Source: Sandaracinaceae bacterium (lineage in GTDB: Bacteria > Myxococcota_A > Polyangia > Polyangiales > Sandaracinaceae). From it: 64,000 bases of DNA. Below are positions 27,473-36,685 of this stretch, one piece after another. The position numbers and the translations under genes are program-made. Numbering within the stretch: position 1 is the first letter of the stretch; the number at the start of each line of letters is the position of its first letter. A model generated the notes under the pieces. The model did no database searches, was not told the origin of the DNA, and saw only the letters and a list, made by a program, of their open reading frames with translations. Where the stretch lies: NCBI GenBank assembly GCA_019637095.1, contig JAHBWG010000036.1, positions 1 to 64,000 of the forward strand, read 5' to 3'.

Positions 27473-28240
27473 GTGGTGCCGGAGCGGCTGGAGCTGACGG
27501 TCGAGGAGCTCGCGTCCCGCGTGGGCACCACCGTGCGCAACGTGCGCGCGTATCAGGACAAGGGCCTCCTGCCGCCGCCCGAGCGCCGCGGGCGGCACGC
27601 GATCTACTCGGACGAGCACCTCTTCCGGTTGCGGCTCGTGCACCAGCTGCTCGCCCGCGGGTACACCCTCGCGAGCATCGGCGAGGTGATCGCCGCGTGG
27701 GAGCAGGGGCAGGATCTCGCCGCGCTGATCGGGCTCGAGAGCGCGATCGCGAGCCCGTGGTCGAGCGAGGTGCCCGCGCACCTGACGCTCGCGCAGGTCG
27801 TCGAGCGCTTCGGCGTGACCGCTCCGCGCGCGCTCTCGAAGGCGATCGGGCTCGGCTTCCTCGAGCCCGAGGGGGACGGCTTCCGCGCGCCGAGCCCGCG
27901 CCTGCTCCACGCGGGCGAGGAGCTCGTGCGCGCGGGCGTGCCGCTCGAGGCGCTGCTCGACGAGGCGGGGGCCCTGCGCGCCGACGCCGAGCGGATCGCC
28001 CGCGGCTTCGTCGAGCTCGTCGCGACGCACGTCTTCGACGCGGCCGGCGACGGCGGCACGCTCCCGCCGGCGGACGAGGTGCCGCGCCTCGCCGGGATCG
28101 TGCGGCGGCTGCGGCCGCTCGCCGTCATGGTCGTCGAGGCGGAGCTCGCGCGCGCGCTCGAGCGCGCGGCGCACGAGGCCCTCGACGCGCGCCTCGCGAT
28201 GGTCCTCGACCACATCGAGGGGCGAGACCCCGACGAGTGA
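27473..28240 (+). CDS. MerR-family transcriptional regulator
   Basis: 255 residues. The N-terminal winged helix-turn-helix is clear: LTVEELASRVGTTVRNVRAYQDKGLLPPP, then the YSDEHLFRLRLVHQLLARGYTLASIGEVI wing and helix. The C-terminal part is longer than in metal sensors and has no conserved Cys, so it probably senses an organic ligand or another signal. Two adjacent GTG codons (27473, 27476) can start it. It is divergent from the PF10118 hydrolase; the repeat at 27404..27432 is its most likely operator. Confidence 0.9.
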   Translation: MVPERLELTVEELASRVGTTVRNVRAYQDKGLLPPPERRGRHAIYSDEHLFRLRLVHQLLARGYTLASIGEVIAAWEQGQDLAALIGLESAIASPWSSEVPAHLTLAQVVERFGVTAPRALSKAIGLGFLEPEGDGFRAPSPRLLHAGEELVRAGVPLEALLDEAGALRADAERIARGFVELVATHVFDAAGDGGTLPPADEVPRLAGIVRRLRPLAVMVVEAELARALERAAHEALDARLAMVLDHIEGRDPDE

Positions 28241-28332
28241 CCAGGGGCCGCGTGGGAACGACACCGGCAGTATTCCTCGTCGTCCGCCCGGCCTCGGCGC
28301 GGCGCCGCGACGCCGATCCGATCGCGTCACTC

Positions 28333-29964
28333 CTACGCGGCCCCTTGCGCCGGGGCGGGCGTCGCGAGCGCCTCGACGATCGCGCGCCAGGAGCCGTCGG
28401 TGAGCGGCTCCGCCGGCTCGCCCGTCCAGCGATCCGCCTCGCGCGCGAGGCCCGCCGCGGGCACCCACACGCGCGAGGCGACGACGGGCAGCCACGCGCG
28501 CCGATCCACCATTCCGTCGACGCGCGCCTTGAGCGCGTTGCGCGTGAGGTCGCGGAGCGAGAGCGCGTTGAGCACGCTCGCGTAGAGGACCGCGGCAGGC
28601 CACGCGAGGCCCACGCTGCCGAGCACGCACAGCGCGAGGTAGCCCGCGAGCAGCCAGCCGATCACGCCGCGCCGCCAGAACGGCGACGCGAAGTAGCCCG
28701 TCCCGATCGGCACGAACACGCCGCCCGAGAGGATCCCGATCCCGATGGCCGCCGCGATCGTCAAGATCCCTTGCAATCGTAGGCTCCCCGCCGCTTCGGC
28801 GGGCCGGAAGCGGACCGAGCGCTCGCGGTCCGCGTAGCCGGGGAGGGCGGCGCGCGCCGAGGGGCTGTCGATCCGCACGCGCACGAACCCGTCGAGCCCC
28901 GCCTCGAGCGCGCTCGCGATCTCCGCCTCGAGCGCGGGGAAGAGGTAGACGTGCACCTCGCCGAGCGCGCCCGACGCCGTGCGCGACACGAGGGTGACGA
29001 CCCGGTTCGTCGCGGTGTCGGCGTAGCCCACGCGACAGAGCGTCTCCTCGTCGACCACGAGCGCGCGCGGGCGGAACATCACCCGCGTGAGGAAGACCGT
29101 GCGGTCTTGCGCCAAGATCAGGTGCCCGGCGCGGCAGCGGCCCACCGTCGGCGCGCGGAAGACGTACGCCGGAAGGACCGTGGCGCGCGACATGCCGTGC
29201 TCCTCGAGGTACGCGCGCACCCACGACGGCGGCTCGGGCGGGCCTGCGGGCTCGCTCGCCGCGGCGCGCCGCGCCTTGCGCAGGAGCGCCCAGCCGATGC
29301 GCACGTGGATCCAGGTCAGCCGCGTGAGGAGCGGCCCCGTGACCAGCCCGGCAGCGAGATAGACGGCGAGCAGCAGCGGCACGAGCAGCGTGTGTCCGAA
29401 CGCGAGCCCGGCGAACGTCGCGCCGAGCGCGAAGAAGTCGTCGACGAACGAGTGCGCGAGCTTCAGCCCAGGGATCGGCACCATCGCCAGGAGCAAGCGC
29501 GTGCCGGTCTTGCCCATCGTCGCGATCCAGCCGAAGAGCGCGCTGACGCCGACGGTGAGCGCGACGATCGAGGTGCCGGCGAGGAGCGAGGCCTCGACGA
29601 GCGCGGGCGCGACGACCGGCTCGACGGCGTCTCCCGCGGCGGCGATCCCGAGGATCGTCGCGCACGCGACGCCGGCGAAGGGGCGCCACGCGGTCGAGAC
29701 CGGCACGAGCCAGCGCTCGATGAGCCCGACCTTGTCGGCGAGCGAGTCGGCGAGCGCGAGGGCGGCGAACACGCCGCCGAGCGACCAGAGCACCACCTCG
29801 GGGGCGAGCGCGTGGAGCTGCCGGTGGAGGTCGGCGCCCATCAGGAAGCCGGGCACGGAGCCGGGCGCGGCGAACAAGAAGATCATCGCGAGCGGCAGCC
29901 AGGGGTTCTTCCCCGCGGCCGCGCTCGTCGCCATCGCCGCCACCATCGAGCTCGGGATCACCAC
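28333..29964 (-). CDS. DUF4126-containing polytopic membrane protein
   Basis: 543 residues. The N-terminal 220 or so residues resemble DUF4126: PGFLMGADLH, then ADSLADKVGLIERWLVPVSTAWRP and several hydrophobic helices. A soluble central part (about 240-400) follows, with two or three further membrane segments near the C terminus (ILTIAAAIGIGILSGGVFV and GVIGWLLAGYLALCVLGSVGL). Function unknown. The start is uncertain: GTG 29964 and ATG 29934 are both in frame, neither with a good ribosome site. It converges with merR; 92 bases between them hold nothing recognisable. Confidence 0.7.
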   Translation of the reverse strand: MVIPSSMVAAMATSAAAGKNPWLPLAMIFLFAAPGSVPGFLMGADLHRQLHALAPEVVLWSLGGVFAALALADSLADKVGLIERWLVPVSTAWRPFAGVACATILGIAAAGDAVEPVVAPALVEASLLAGTSIVALTVGVSALFGWIATMGKTGTRLLLAMVPIPGLKLAHSFVDDFFALGATFAGLAFGHTLLVPLLLAVYLAAGLVTGPLLTRLTWIHVRIGWALLRKARRAAASEPAGPPEPPSWVRAYLEEHGMSRATVLPAYVFRAPTVGRCRAGHLILAQDRTVFLTRVMFRPRALVVDEETLCRVGYADTATNRVVTLVSRTASGALGEVHVYLFPALEAEIASALEAGLDGFVRVRIDSPSARAALPGYADRERSVRFRPAEAAGSLRLQGILTIAAAIGIGILSGGVFVPIGTGYFASPFWRRGVIGWLLAGYLALCVLGSVGLAWPAAVLYASVLNALSLRDLTRNALKARVDGMVDRRAWLPVVASRVWVPAAGLAREADRWTGEPAEPLTDGSWRAIVEALATPAPAQGAA

Positions 29965-30010
29965 GCGCCGAAGGGTAGACGCGCGGGTGCGCGCGGGGGA
30001 AGGCGCTCGC

Positions 30011-30256
30011 TCAGCGACCGCGCCGCCGCCGCACCTCGGCGACGACGGCGATCGCGAGCTGTCGGTCGGCGTCCGCGCGCTCGCAGAGCGCGGCGAGCCA
30101 GCGGGGGTAGGCCTCGGCGAGGAACGCCGGCGCGTCCTCGCGGGGATCGAGCAGCGCCTCGCCGGCGTGTCCCGGCCGCGAGACGCGCCACGGCGTCCGC
30201 TCGTCGAGGACGACCAAGGGCACGCGGCCGTCGGGGTGCTTCACGCTGATCTGCAC
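30011..30256 (-). CDS. Small hypothetical protein
   Basis: 81 residues from GTG 30256 (VQISVKHPDGRVPLVVLDERTP). It has mixed charge, no membrane segment or signal, and a basic end (EVRRRRGR). I recognise no domain. Its composition looks more protein-like than the surrounding frame shadows, and it fills a gap between genes, but no strong ribosome site supports it. Confidence 0.4.
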   Translation of the reverse strand: MQISVKHPDGRVPLVVLDERTPWRVSRPGHAGEALLDPREDAPAFLAEAYPRWLAALCERADADRQLAIAVVAEVRRRRGR

Positions 30257-30421
30257 GGCCGCAGCGTAGCGGGCCAGCGGGACGCGCGCGCGTCGAGCTT
30301 CACGCACCGGGTGCCAACCGGCGTTCGCACCCATCCGTCGCGGTTGCGCTATTCTGTCGCCGGCGCCCCGGCTCCGCTCGCGGGCAGGGGGGTTGCAGAC
30401 GCGGGCACGGAGGAGGTCCAC

Positions 30422-31018
30422 ATGCGAAGGATGGTCGTCGCGGTCGCGCTCGCGACCGCCGTGGCGCTCGCGCCCGGCGCGGCAGGAGCGCAGGTCTCGG
30501 GGCAGGTGTACATCGGCCCGGCGCCGCAGCAGCAGCCGGTGTACGGGCAGCCGGTGTACGGGCAGCCGACGTACGGCCAGCCCGTCTACGCGCAGCCCCA
30601 GTACGCGCCGCAGCCGAGGCCGATGCGCACGGAGCAGCGCGCGCACGTGGGCCTCATCGTCGGCGGCGCGGTCATGCTCGGTGTCTCGTGGCTCGTGAAC
30701 GCCGCGCTGATCAGCCCGTTCGCCGGCTGGAGCGCGAGCAGCGGCTACCAGCCGAGCTGGGAGGCGTTCCGCTACGCCGGCCTCGTGCCCGTGGCCGGGC
30801 CGTGGATCCAGCTCGCGCTCAAGCCCAACGGCCTCTCGGACGACGGGTGGGGAACGTACCTGGTGATCGACGGGCTGCTGCAGGCGGCTGGCCTGACCAT
30901 GCTCATCCTCGGCGCGACGATCACCGAGACGGTGACGGTGTATGGAGATCGCCGGACGGGGCCGAGCCTGAGCCTCGGCGTCGGGCCGGGCAGCCTGAGC
31001 GCGACCGGGACCTTCTGA
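30422..31018 (+). CDS. Exported membrane protein with QPVYG repeats
   Basis: 198 residues from ATG 30422, preceded by GGAGG at 30415-30419. Signal peptide (cleavage expected after GAAGAQ), then a run of Gln-Pro-Val-Tyr-Gly-like repeats (about 38-65), then two hydrophobic segments (LIVGGAVMLGVSWLVNAALI and YLVIDGLLQAAGLTMLILGA) joined by an aromatic loop. The Pro/Tyr-rich repeat may be an extended, wall-spanning or adhesive linker. Function unknown. It lies upstream of a polysaccharide deacetylase but with its own 165-base leader region. Confidence 0.75.
   Translation: MRRMVVAVALATAVALAPGAAGAQVSGQVYIGPAPQQQPVYGQPVYGQPTYGQPVYAQPQYAPQPRPMRTEQRAHVGLIVGGAVMLGVSWLVNAALISPFAGWSASSGYQPSWEAFRYAGLVPVAGPWIQLALKPNGLSDDGWGTYLVIDGLLQAAGLTMLILGATITETVTVYGDRRTGPSLSLGVGPGSLSATGTF
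30533..30609 (+). repeat. 15-base tandem repeat encoding QP(V/T)Y(G/A)
   Basis: About five 15-base units starting CAGCCGGTGTACGGG, the first two identical and later ones diverged at third positions and to Thr or Ala. They make the Pro/Tyr-rich linker of the 30422..31018 product. Confidence 0.8.
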
Positions 31019-31054
31019 GCGGCTGGACAGCGCGCGGGAGGACGTGCGTCAATC

Positions 31055-32035
31055 GTGTTCGTGCGCCGGGCGTCGTCCGCGTGGCTCGCCATCGCGCTCG
31101 CCCTCACGGCGTGCGGGTCGGCGTCCCCGGCCGTGACGGCGACCCCCGCGCCGGCTCGGGGACGCGCCGACGCGTCGCCCGCGCGCCTCGCCCCCGAGCC
31201 CGCGGACCGCGTGGCCGAGCGCGTCGACGCGATCCCGGACGCGCCGGCGACCGAGCCCGCGCTGCCGCCGGACCGACGCTTCTACGGGGGGCGCGGCCTG
31301 CGCCACCGCCTGATCCACTTCACGTTCGACGACGGGCCGCGGGCCGCGACCACGCCGCGCCTCCTGGATCACCTCGCGCGCCACCGCGTGCGCGCGACCT
31401 TCTTCCTCGTCACCCGCGCGCTCGACGATCCACGGCGACGCGACACGGCGCGCGCGACGGTGCGCCGCATGGCGGCGGAGGGCCACACGATCGGGCTGCA
31501 CGGGCACGACCACCGCGGCTTCCGGAACCTGAGCGATCGCGACCTGCGCGAGCAGCTCCGGTACGGCGGGCAGCTGATCGCGGACGTCACCGCGCGGGCC
31601 CCCCACTTCGTCCGCCCGCCCTACGGGGGACGCGACGCCCGCACCGATCGCGTGCTCGCGCGCCTCGGCCTGCGCCAGGTCCTGTGGTCGATGACGCCCG
31701 AGCGCCCGCGCAACGACGGCCAGGAGGCGATCGTCTCGCAGTTCCGCGCGCAGCTCGCGGCCCGCGAGGGCGAGCCGTTCCCGGGGACGGTCGTGCTGAT
31801 GCACGACACGCGGCCGTGGGTCGTCGAGGCGATCCCGCGCATCCTGCGCCACCTGCGCCGCCGCAACTGCCAGATCCTCCGCGAGGGTGGCCAGCTCTGG
31901 GACGTCGTGCCCACGCTCGAGGCGCTCTACGGGCTCTCGGACGCCGAGGTCGCGGGGAGGCAAGACGCCCTGCGCGGGGAGCTCGCTCCGCGCTGTGCGG
32001 CCGCCACCGGCGACGAGGACGACACGGAGCCTTGA
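31055..32035 (+). CDS. Polysaccharide deacetylase (NodB-domain) lipoprotein
   Basis: 326 residues from GTG 31055. The signal ends in an LTACG lipobox. The carbohydrate esterase family 4 motifs are in order: FTFDDGP (motif 1), LHGHDHRGF (motif 2), RPPYGGRD (motif 3), WSMTP (motif 4) and VLMHDTRPW (motif 5); the metal ligands Asp and two His are present. It should remove N- or O-acetyl groups from a glycan outside the cytoplasmic membrane, either peptidoglycan or the exopolysaccharide made by this region. It converges with rmlD, with 6 bases between the stops. Confidence 0.88.
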   Translation: MFVRRASSAWLAIALALTACGSASPAVTATPAPARGRADASPARLAPEPADRVAERVDAIPDAPATEPALPPDRRFYGGRGLRHRLIHFTFDDGPRAATTPRLLDHLARHRVRATFFLVTRALDDPRRRDTARATVRRMAAEGHTIGLHGHDHRGFRNLSDRDLREQLRYGGQLIADVTARAPHFVRPPYGGRDARTDRVLARLGLRQVLWSMTPERPRNDGQEAIVSQFRAQLAAREGEPFPGTVVLMHDTRPWVVEAIPRILRHLRRRNCQILREGGQLWDVVPTLEALYGLSDAEVAGRQDALRGELAPRCAAATGDEDDTEP

Positions 32036-32041
32036 GCGCGC

Positions 32042-32878
32042 TCACCGGCGCGCGAGGACGTCGGCGAGGTTGTCGCGCCAGTCGGGCATCGGGCCGAGCG
32101 CGGCCTCGGTGCGCGAGAGGTCGAGCACGCTGTACGCGGGGCGCGGCGCGGGCCGCGGGAACTCGGCGCTCGTGCAGGGGATCACGCGGCAGCGCGGCGC
32201 CACGCGAGCGGCGATCTCGCGGGCGAGCTCGAACCACGTGCACTCGCCGCCGTCGGTGCCGTGGAAGACACCGCGCTCGCCCCGCTCGAGGAGCGCGAGC
32301 GAGAGGCGCGCGAGGTGCTCGGCGCTCGTCGGGCGGCCGCGCTGGTCGTCGACGACGCGCAGCTCCTCGCGCTCGGCCGCGAGCTTCGCGATCGTGAGCA
32401 CGAAGTTCTTGCCCCACGGCGCGTAGAGCCAGCTCGTGCGCACGACGAGGTGCGTGCCCGGCGAGGCGAGGACCGCCTCCTCGCCCACGCGCTTGCTGCG
32501 CCCGTACGCGTTGAGCGGCGCGGTCGGGCCGTCGGTCGGGTAGGGCGCGCTCGCGCAGCCGTCGAAGACGTAGTCGGTCGAGTAGTGGACGAGCGGGACG
32601 CCGACCGCGTCGCAGCGCGCGACGAGCCGCGCGACACCTTCGCCGTTGATGGCGGTCGCGAGCGCCTCGTGGGTCTCCGCGCCGTCGACGTCCGTGTAGG
32701 CGGCGCAATTCACGACCGCGCGCAGGCCCTCCGTCACGTGCGCGGCGACCGATGCGTCGTCCGCGAGGTCGAGCGCGGGGAGGTCCGCCGCGCGCGCCTC
32801 GAGCCCGCGCGCCGCGCACAGCTCGAGCCACGCGCGGCCGAGCATGCCGCCCGCGCCGCAGACGAGGAGCGCGCTCAC
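32042..32878 (-). CDS. rmlD: dTDP-4-dehydrorhamnose reductase
   Basis: 278 residues. The Rossmann motif GAGGMLGRAW is at the N terminus, NCAAYTDVDGAE matches the RmlD strand-4 region, YSTDYVFDG and YGRSK give the catalytic Tyr and Lys, and RTSWLYAPWGKNFV is family-specific. It reduces dTDP-4-dehydro-L-rhamnose to dTDP-L-rhamnose in the cytoplasm with NAD(P)H. The GTG start overlaps the rmlC stop by four bases (GTGA), so translation is coupled. Last gene of the rmlB-rmlA-rmlC-rmlD operon. Confidence 0.93.
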   Translation of the reverse strand: MSALLVCGAGGMLGRAWLELCAARGLEARAADLPALDLADDASVAAHVTEGLRAVVNCAAYTDVDGAETHEALATAINGEGVARLVARCDAVGVPLVHYSTDYVFDGCASAPYPTDGPTAPLNAYGRSKRVGEEAVLASPGTHLVVRTSWLYAPWGKNFVLTIAKLAAEREELRVVDDQRGRPTSAEHLARLSLALLERGERGVFHGTDGGECTWFELAREIAARVAPRCRVIPCTSAEFPRPAPRPAYSVLDLSRTEAALGPMPDWRDNLADVLARR

Positions 32879-33438
32879 GGCGCGTACCTCGGCAGGCGCT
32901 CCCGAGGGATCTCCGCGAGCGCGAGGGCGCCTGCGTCCTTGGCGGACAGCGTCGGCGGTGCGGTGAGCGGCCACGCGATGCCGAGCGCCGGATCGTCCCA
33001 GCGCACGCTGAGCTCGTGCTCGGGCGCGTAGCGCTCGCTGCACTTGTAGGCGAACGTGGCCGGCCCGTCCGAGATCACGCAGAAGCCGTGGGCGAAGCCC
33101 TTCGGCACGAAGAGCTGGTCCTTGGCCTCCGCCGTCAGCACGCGCCCGACGTGCCTGCCGAAGGTGGGCGAGCCCACGCGCACGTCGAGGGCCACGTCGT
33201 AGACCGCGCCCTCGAGCACGTACACGAGCTTGTCCTGCGCGAGCGGGTGCTGCAGGTGAAGGCCGCGCAGGATCCCCGGCGCCGATCGGGACAAGTTGTC
33301 TTGCACGAAGGAGGCGTCGATGCCGGCCTCGCGGTAGCGGGCCTCCTGGTACGTCTCGAGGAAGAAGCCGCGCGCGTCGCCGAAGACGCGGGGCCTCACG
33401 TAGAGGACCTCGGGCAGCTCCGTCGGCTCGACCTCCAC
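32875..33438 (-). CDS. rmlC: dTDP-4-dehydrorhamnose 3,5-epimerase
   Basis: 187 residues, the usual length for RmlC. The cupin shows VFGDARGFFLETY, the catalytic-His segment ILRGLHLQHP, VDVRVGSPTFG-type substrate-loop sequence (here DVRVGSPTFG), VPKGFAHGF and YKCSERYAPEHE with the conserved Tyr. It epimerises C3 and C5 of dTDP-4-keto-6-deoxyglucose. GTG 33438 starts one base after the rmlA stop, with GAGG about 9 bases upstream. Confidence 0.94.
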   Translation of the reverse strand: MEVEPTELPEVLYVRPRVFGDARGFFLETYQEARYREAGIDASFVQDNLSRSAPGILRGLHLQHPLAQDKLVYVLEGAVYDVALDVRVGSPTFGRHVGRVLTAEAKDQLFVPKGFAHGFCVISDGPATFAYKCSERYAPEHELSVRWDDPALGIAWPLTAPPTLSAKDAGALALAEIPRERLPRYAP

Positions 33439-33439
33439 G

Positions 33440-34321
33440 TCAGAGATCCTCGCGCGCGAGGGCCATCAGGTACTGGCCGTACTCGGTCTTCGCGAGCGGT
33501 TCGGCGAGCGCGGCGAGCGCGGTCGCGTCGATCCAGCCTTTGCGGAACGCGACCTCCTCCGGGCACGCGACCTGGAGCCCCTGCCGCGACTCGATCGTCT
33601 GGATGAAGTTCGCCGCCTGCAGCAGCGCCTCCGGCGTGCCGGTGTCGAGCCAGGCGACGCCGCGGCCGAGCCGGACGAGCCGGAGCGAGCGGTCCTCGAG
33701 GTAGAGCCGGTTCAGGTCGGTGATCTCGAGCTCGCCGCGCGCGCTCGGCTTCAGCGCCTTCGCGAAGTCGACGACGCGCTCGTCGTAGAAATAGAGCCCG
33801 GCGACCGCGTAGTGGCTCTTCGGCGCCTTCGGCTTCTCCTCGAGCCCGACGACCGTGCCGTCCTCGTCGAACTCGGCGACGCCGTAGGCGGTCGGGTCCT
33901 TGACCCAGTAGCCGAACACGGTCGCGCCGTGCTGCATGCGGCCGGTGTCCGCGAGCAGGCCCGAGAGGCCGTGGCCGTAGAAGATGTTGTCGCCCAGGAC
34001 GAGCGCGCAGGGCTGGCCCTTCACGAACGACTCGCCGATCAGGAACGCCTGCGCGAGCCCGTCCGGGCTCGGCTGGACGGCGTACGACAGGCTCATCCCC
34101 CAGTGCGCGCCGTCGCCGAGCAGCGTGCGGAACGCCGCCTGGTCGTGCGGCGTGGTGATGATCAGCACGTCGCGGATCCCCGCCAGCATCAGCGTGGTGA
34201 GCGGGTAGTAGATCATCGGCTTGTCGTAGATCGGCATGAGCTGCTTGCTGACGCTCTTGGTCAGCGGGTGCAGCCGGGTGCCCGAGCCGCCGGCGAGGAT
34301 GATTCCTTTTTCGACCGCCAC
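33440..34321 (-). CDS. rmlA: Glucose-1-phosphate thymidylyltransferase
   Basis: 293 residues, standard RmlA size. The nucleotidyltransferase signature [16 protein letters not shown] is followed by [26 protein letters not shown] (metal-binding Asp), VEEKP-equivalent [10 protein letters not shown] and YFYDERVVD. It makes dTDP-glucose from dTTP and glucose-1-phosphate. The start GTG 34321 shares its first G with the rmlB stop (TAGTG), so translation is coupled. Confidence 0.95.
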   Translation of the reverse strand: MAVEKGIILAGGSGTRLHPLTKSVSKQLMPIYDKPMIYYPLTTLMLAGIRDVLIITTPHDQAAFRTLLGDGAHWGMSLSYAVQPSPDGLAQAFLIGESFVKGQPCALVLGDNIFYGHGLSGLLADTGRMQHGATVFGYWVKDPTAYGVAEFDEDGTVVGLEEKPKAPKSHYAVAGLYFYDERVVDFAKALKPSARGELEITDLNRLYLEDRSLRLVRLGRGVAWLDTGTPEALLQAANFIQTIESRQGLQVACPEEVAFRKGWIDATALAALAEPLAKTEYGQYLMALAREDL

Positions 34322-35373
34322 TATCGATCTCCGTAGTTCGCCGCGATCCAGTCGCGGTACGCCCCCGTGCGCACCGCGTCGATCCACGCGTCGTTCTCGA
34401 GGTACCAGCGGACCGTCTTGGCGAGCCCGCTCTCGAACGTCTCCCGCGGCGTCCAGCCGAGCTCGCGCTGGAGCTTCGAGGAGTCGATCGCGTAGCGCAG
34501 GTCGTGGCCCGGACGATCCGTCACGAAGACCTTGAGCGCGCGCAGCTCCTCGAGGTCGGCGCCCGTCGCCTCGGCCACGAGCTCGACGATGCGATCGACG
34601 ACGTCGATGTTCTTCATCTCGTTGTTGCCCCCGACGTTGTACGTCTCGCCGAGCGCGCCCTCGTTCACCACGCGCCAGATCGCCTCGCAGTGATCCTCGA
34701 CGTAGAGCCAGTCTCGCACGTTCTCGCCCTTGCCGTAGATCGGCAGCGGCTTTCGCTCGAGGGTGTTGAGGATCATCACCGGGATGAGCTTCTCGGGGAA
34801 CTGCAGCGGGCCGTAGTTGTTGCTGCAGTTCGTGAGCTTGAACGGCAAGCCGAAGGTGCGGCCCCAGGCGCGCACGAGGTGATCGCTCGCCGCCTTCGAG
34901 GCGGAGTACGGTGAGGAGGGGTCGTAGCGGGTCTCCTCGGTGAACAGGCCCTCGGGCCCGAGCGAGCCGTAGACCTCGTCGGTGCTCACGTGGTGGAAGA
35001 GCTTGCCGTCGAGGCGCCCCGCCCAGTGCTTGCGGCACGCCTCGAGGAGCACGAAGGTCCCGTGGACGTTCGTGCGCACGAACTCGCCGGGGCCGAGGAT
35101 GCTCCGGTCGACGTGGCTCTCCGCGGCGAAGTGGATCACCACGTCGGGGTCGGTGTCGGCGAACAGCTTCGCGACCGCCGCCTCGTCCGCGATGTCGACG
35201 CGCGCGAGGGCGTAGTTGTCCCGCTCGGCGATCGGCGCGAGGCTCGCGAGGTTCGCCGCGTACGTCAGCTTGTCGACGTTGACGAAGCGGTGCTCGGGGT
35301 GCCGCGGCACGAGCAGGCGCAGGAAGTTCGCGCCGATGAAGCCGGCTCCGCCGGTGACGAGGATCGTGCTCAT
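34321..35373 (-). CDS. rmlB: dTDP-glucose 4,6-dehydratase
   Basis: 350 residues, an extended SDR with [32 protein letters not shown] and [10 protein letters not shown] (catalytic Tyr and Lys), plus [15 protein letters not shown], a hallmark of RmlB. It converts dTDP-glucose to dTDP-4-keto-6-deoxyglucose with tightly bound NAD. ATG 35373 has GGAG 9 bases upstream and heads the rmlBACD operon, so the promoter should lie in the 150-base divergent gap before the GT2 at 35525. No clear boxes were seen there. Confidence 0.95.
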   Translation of the reverse strand: MSTILVTGGAGFIGANFLRLLVPRHPEHRFVNVDKLTYAANLASLAPIAERDNYALARVDIADEAAVAKLFADTDPDVVIHFAAESHVDRSILGPGEFVRTNVHGTFVLLEACRKHWAGRLDGKLFHHVSTDEVYGSLGPEGLFTEETRYDPSSPYSASKAASDHLVRAWGRTFGLPFKLTNCSNNYGPLQFPEKLIPVMILNTLERKPLPIYGKGENVRDWLYVEDHCEAIWRVVNEGALGETYNVGGNNEMKNIDVVDRIVELVAEATGADLEELRALKVFVTDRPGHDLRYAIDSSKLQRELGWTPRETFESGLAKTVRWYLENDAWIDAVRTGAYRDWIAANYGDR

Positions 35374-35524
35374 CGGATGGGCTCCGCGCGCACGCTCGCG
35401 CGGGGCGCTCGGGTGGGAACGGCGGTGGGCTCGGGCATGGGCGACGGACCATGTTCCAAGCCGCGTGGCGCGCAAGTCGACCGGTGCCATACTCGCGCGC
35501 CATGCCTCGCCCGGAGCCGTGCTC

Positions 35525-36685
35525 GTGATTCTCCCCGCCCTCGGGCTCGCCGGCGCGGCGGCCACCCTCCCGGGCACGATCGAGCTGCTCACGCTCACGC
35601 TCGCGGCGCTGCGCGATCGCGGCTCGCCGCGCGGCGCGCCGGCGGGCTGCGGCAAGCTGGCGGTCGTCGTGCCCGCGCACGACGAGGAGGAGGGGATCGG
35701 CGCCTGCGTCCAGAGCCTCCGCGCGTGCGTGGCGCCGCCGAACGGGGTGCGCATCGTCGTGATCGCCGACAACTGCCGCGATCGGACCGCGCAGGTCGCC
35801 GAGGCGGCCGGGGCGGAGGTCCTCGTGCGCCACGACGCGGAGCGTCGCGGCAAGGGCTACGCGCTCGAGGTCGCGTTCGCGCACGTCCTGTCCGACCCCG
35901 CGGTCGAGGCGGCGCTCGTCGTGGATGCGGACACAGAGGTGCAAGACAATTTCCTCGTCGCGATGGCCGCCGCGTTCGCCGGCGGCGCGGACGGCGTGCA
36001 GGCGCCTTACGTGGTGTCGAACCCGGAGGCGTCGCGGCGGGCGCGGCTGATGCACGTCGCGCTCTTGGCGTTCAACGTCGCGCGCCCGCGCGGGCGCGAC
36101 CGGCTCGGGCTCAGCGTCGGCATCCTCGGCAACGGGTTCGGCCTGCACCGGCGGGTGCTCGAGCGGCTGCCGTACACCGCGCGCTCGGTCGTCGAGGACC
36201 TCGAGTACCACCTGATGATGGTCCGCGAGGGCTTCGCGGTGCGCTTCGTCGAGGAGACGTGCGTGCGCGCGCCAGTCCCCGAGAGCGCCGAGGGCCAGGC
36301 GACGCAGCGGACGCGCTGGGAAGGCGGCCGCTTCCGCATGATCCGCGAGCAGGCGCCCGGGCTCGCGGCCGAGGTGCTGCGCGGCCGGCTCGACCTGCTC
36401 GAGCCGCTCGGCGAGCTCCTGCTGTTGCCGCTCGCGACGCACGTCGGGCTGCTCGGGGCGACGTTGCTCGTGCCGTTCCCGCCGACGCAGCTCTACGCGC
36501 TCGCCGGGCTCGGCGTCGTCGGCGCGCACGTGGCGACGGCGCTCAAGGTCGGCGGCGCGGGCCGCGCGGAGCTCGGCGCGCTCGCCGAGGTCCCGCTGTA
36601 CGTCGCCAAGAAGGCGGTCATGCTCCCGTCGCTGCTGCGCGCGTCGGGCGCCGAGCAGGCGTGGGTGCGCACCGCGCGCGATTGA
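35525..36685 (+). CDS. Membrane glycosyltransferase family 2 with a QxxRW motif
   Basis: 386 residues. An N-terminal hydrophobic anchor is followed by the GT-A core: [30 protein letters not shown] (DxD) and [17 protein letters not shown] is the Q-x-x-R-W type motif of processive GT2 enzymes such as cellulose and hyaluronan synthases. One or two hydrophobic segments follow. It may therefore be processive or act on a lipid-linked acceptor at the membrane; the sugar is unknown. I prefer GTG 35525 to GTG 35519 because GGAG lies 8 bases before it. Divergent from rmlB; its 3' end overlaps the convergent temptin-like gene by 68 bases. Confidence 0.85.
   Translation: MILPALGLAGAAATLPGTIELLTLTLAALRDRGSPRGAPAGCGKLAVVVPAHDEEEGIGACVQSLRACVAPPNGVRIVVIADNCRDRTAQVAEAAGAEVLVRHDAERRGKGYALEVAFAHVLSDPAVEAALVVDADTEVQDNFLVAMAAAFAGGADGVQAPYVVSNPEASRRARLMHVALLAFNVARPRGRDRLGLSVGILGNGFGLHRRVLERLPYTARSVVEDLEYHLMMVREGFAVRFVEETCVRAPVPESAEGQATQRTRWEGGRFRMIREQAPGLAAEVLRGRLDLLEPLGELLLLPLATHVGLLGATLLVPFPPTQLYALAGLGVVGAHVATALKVGGAGRAELGALAEVPLYVAKKAVMLPSLLRASGAEQAWVRTARD

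Noticed and set aside
26507-29689. Upstream extension of the TDAGPMMG lipoprotein frame
   Set aside because: ATG 26506 has a ribosome site and begins a proper lipoprotein signal; the extension crosses other genes.
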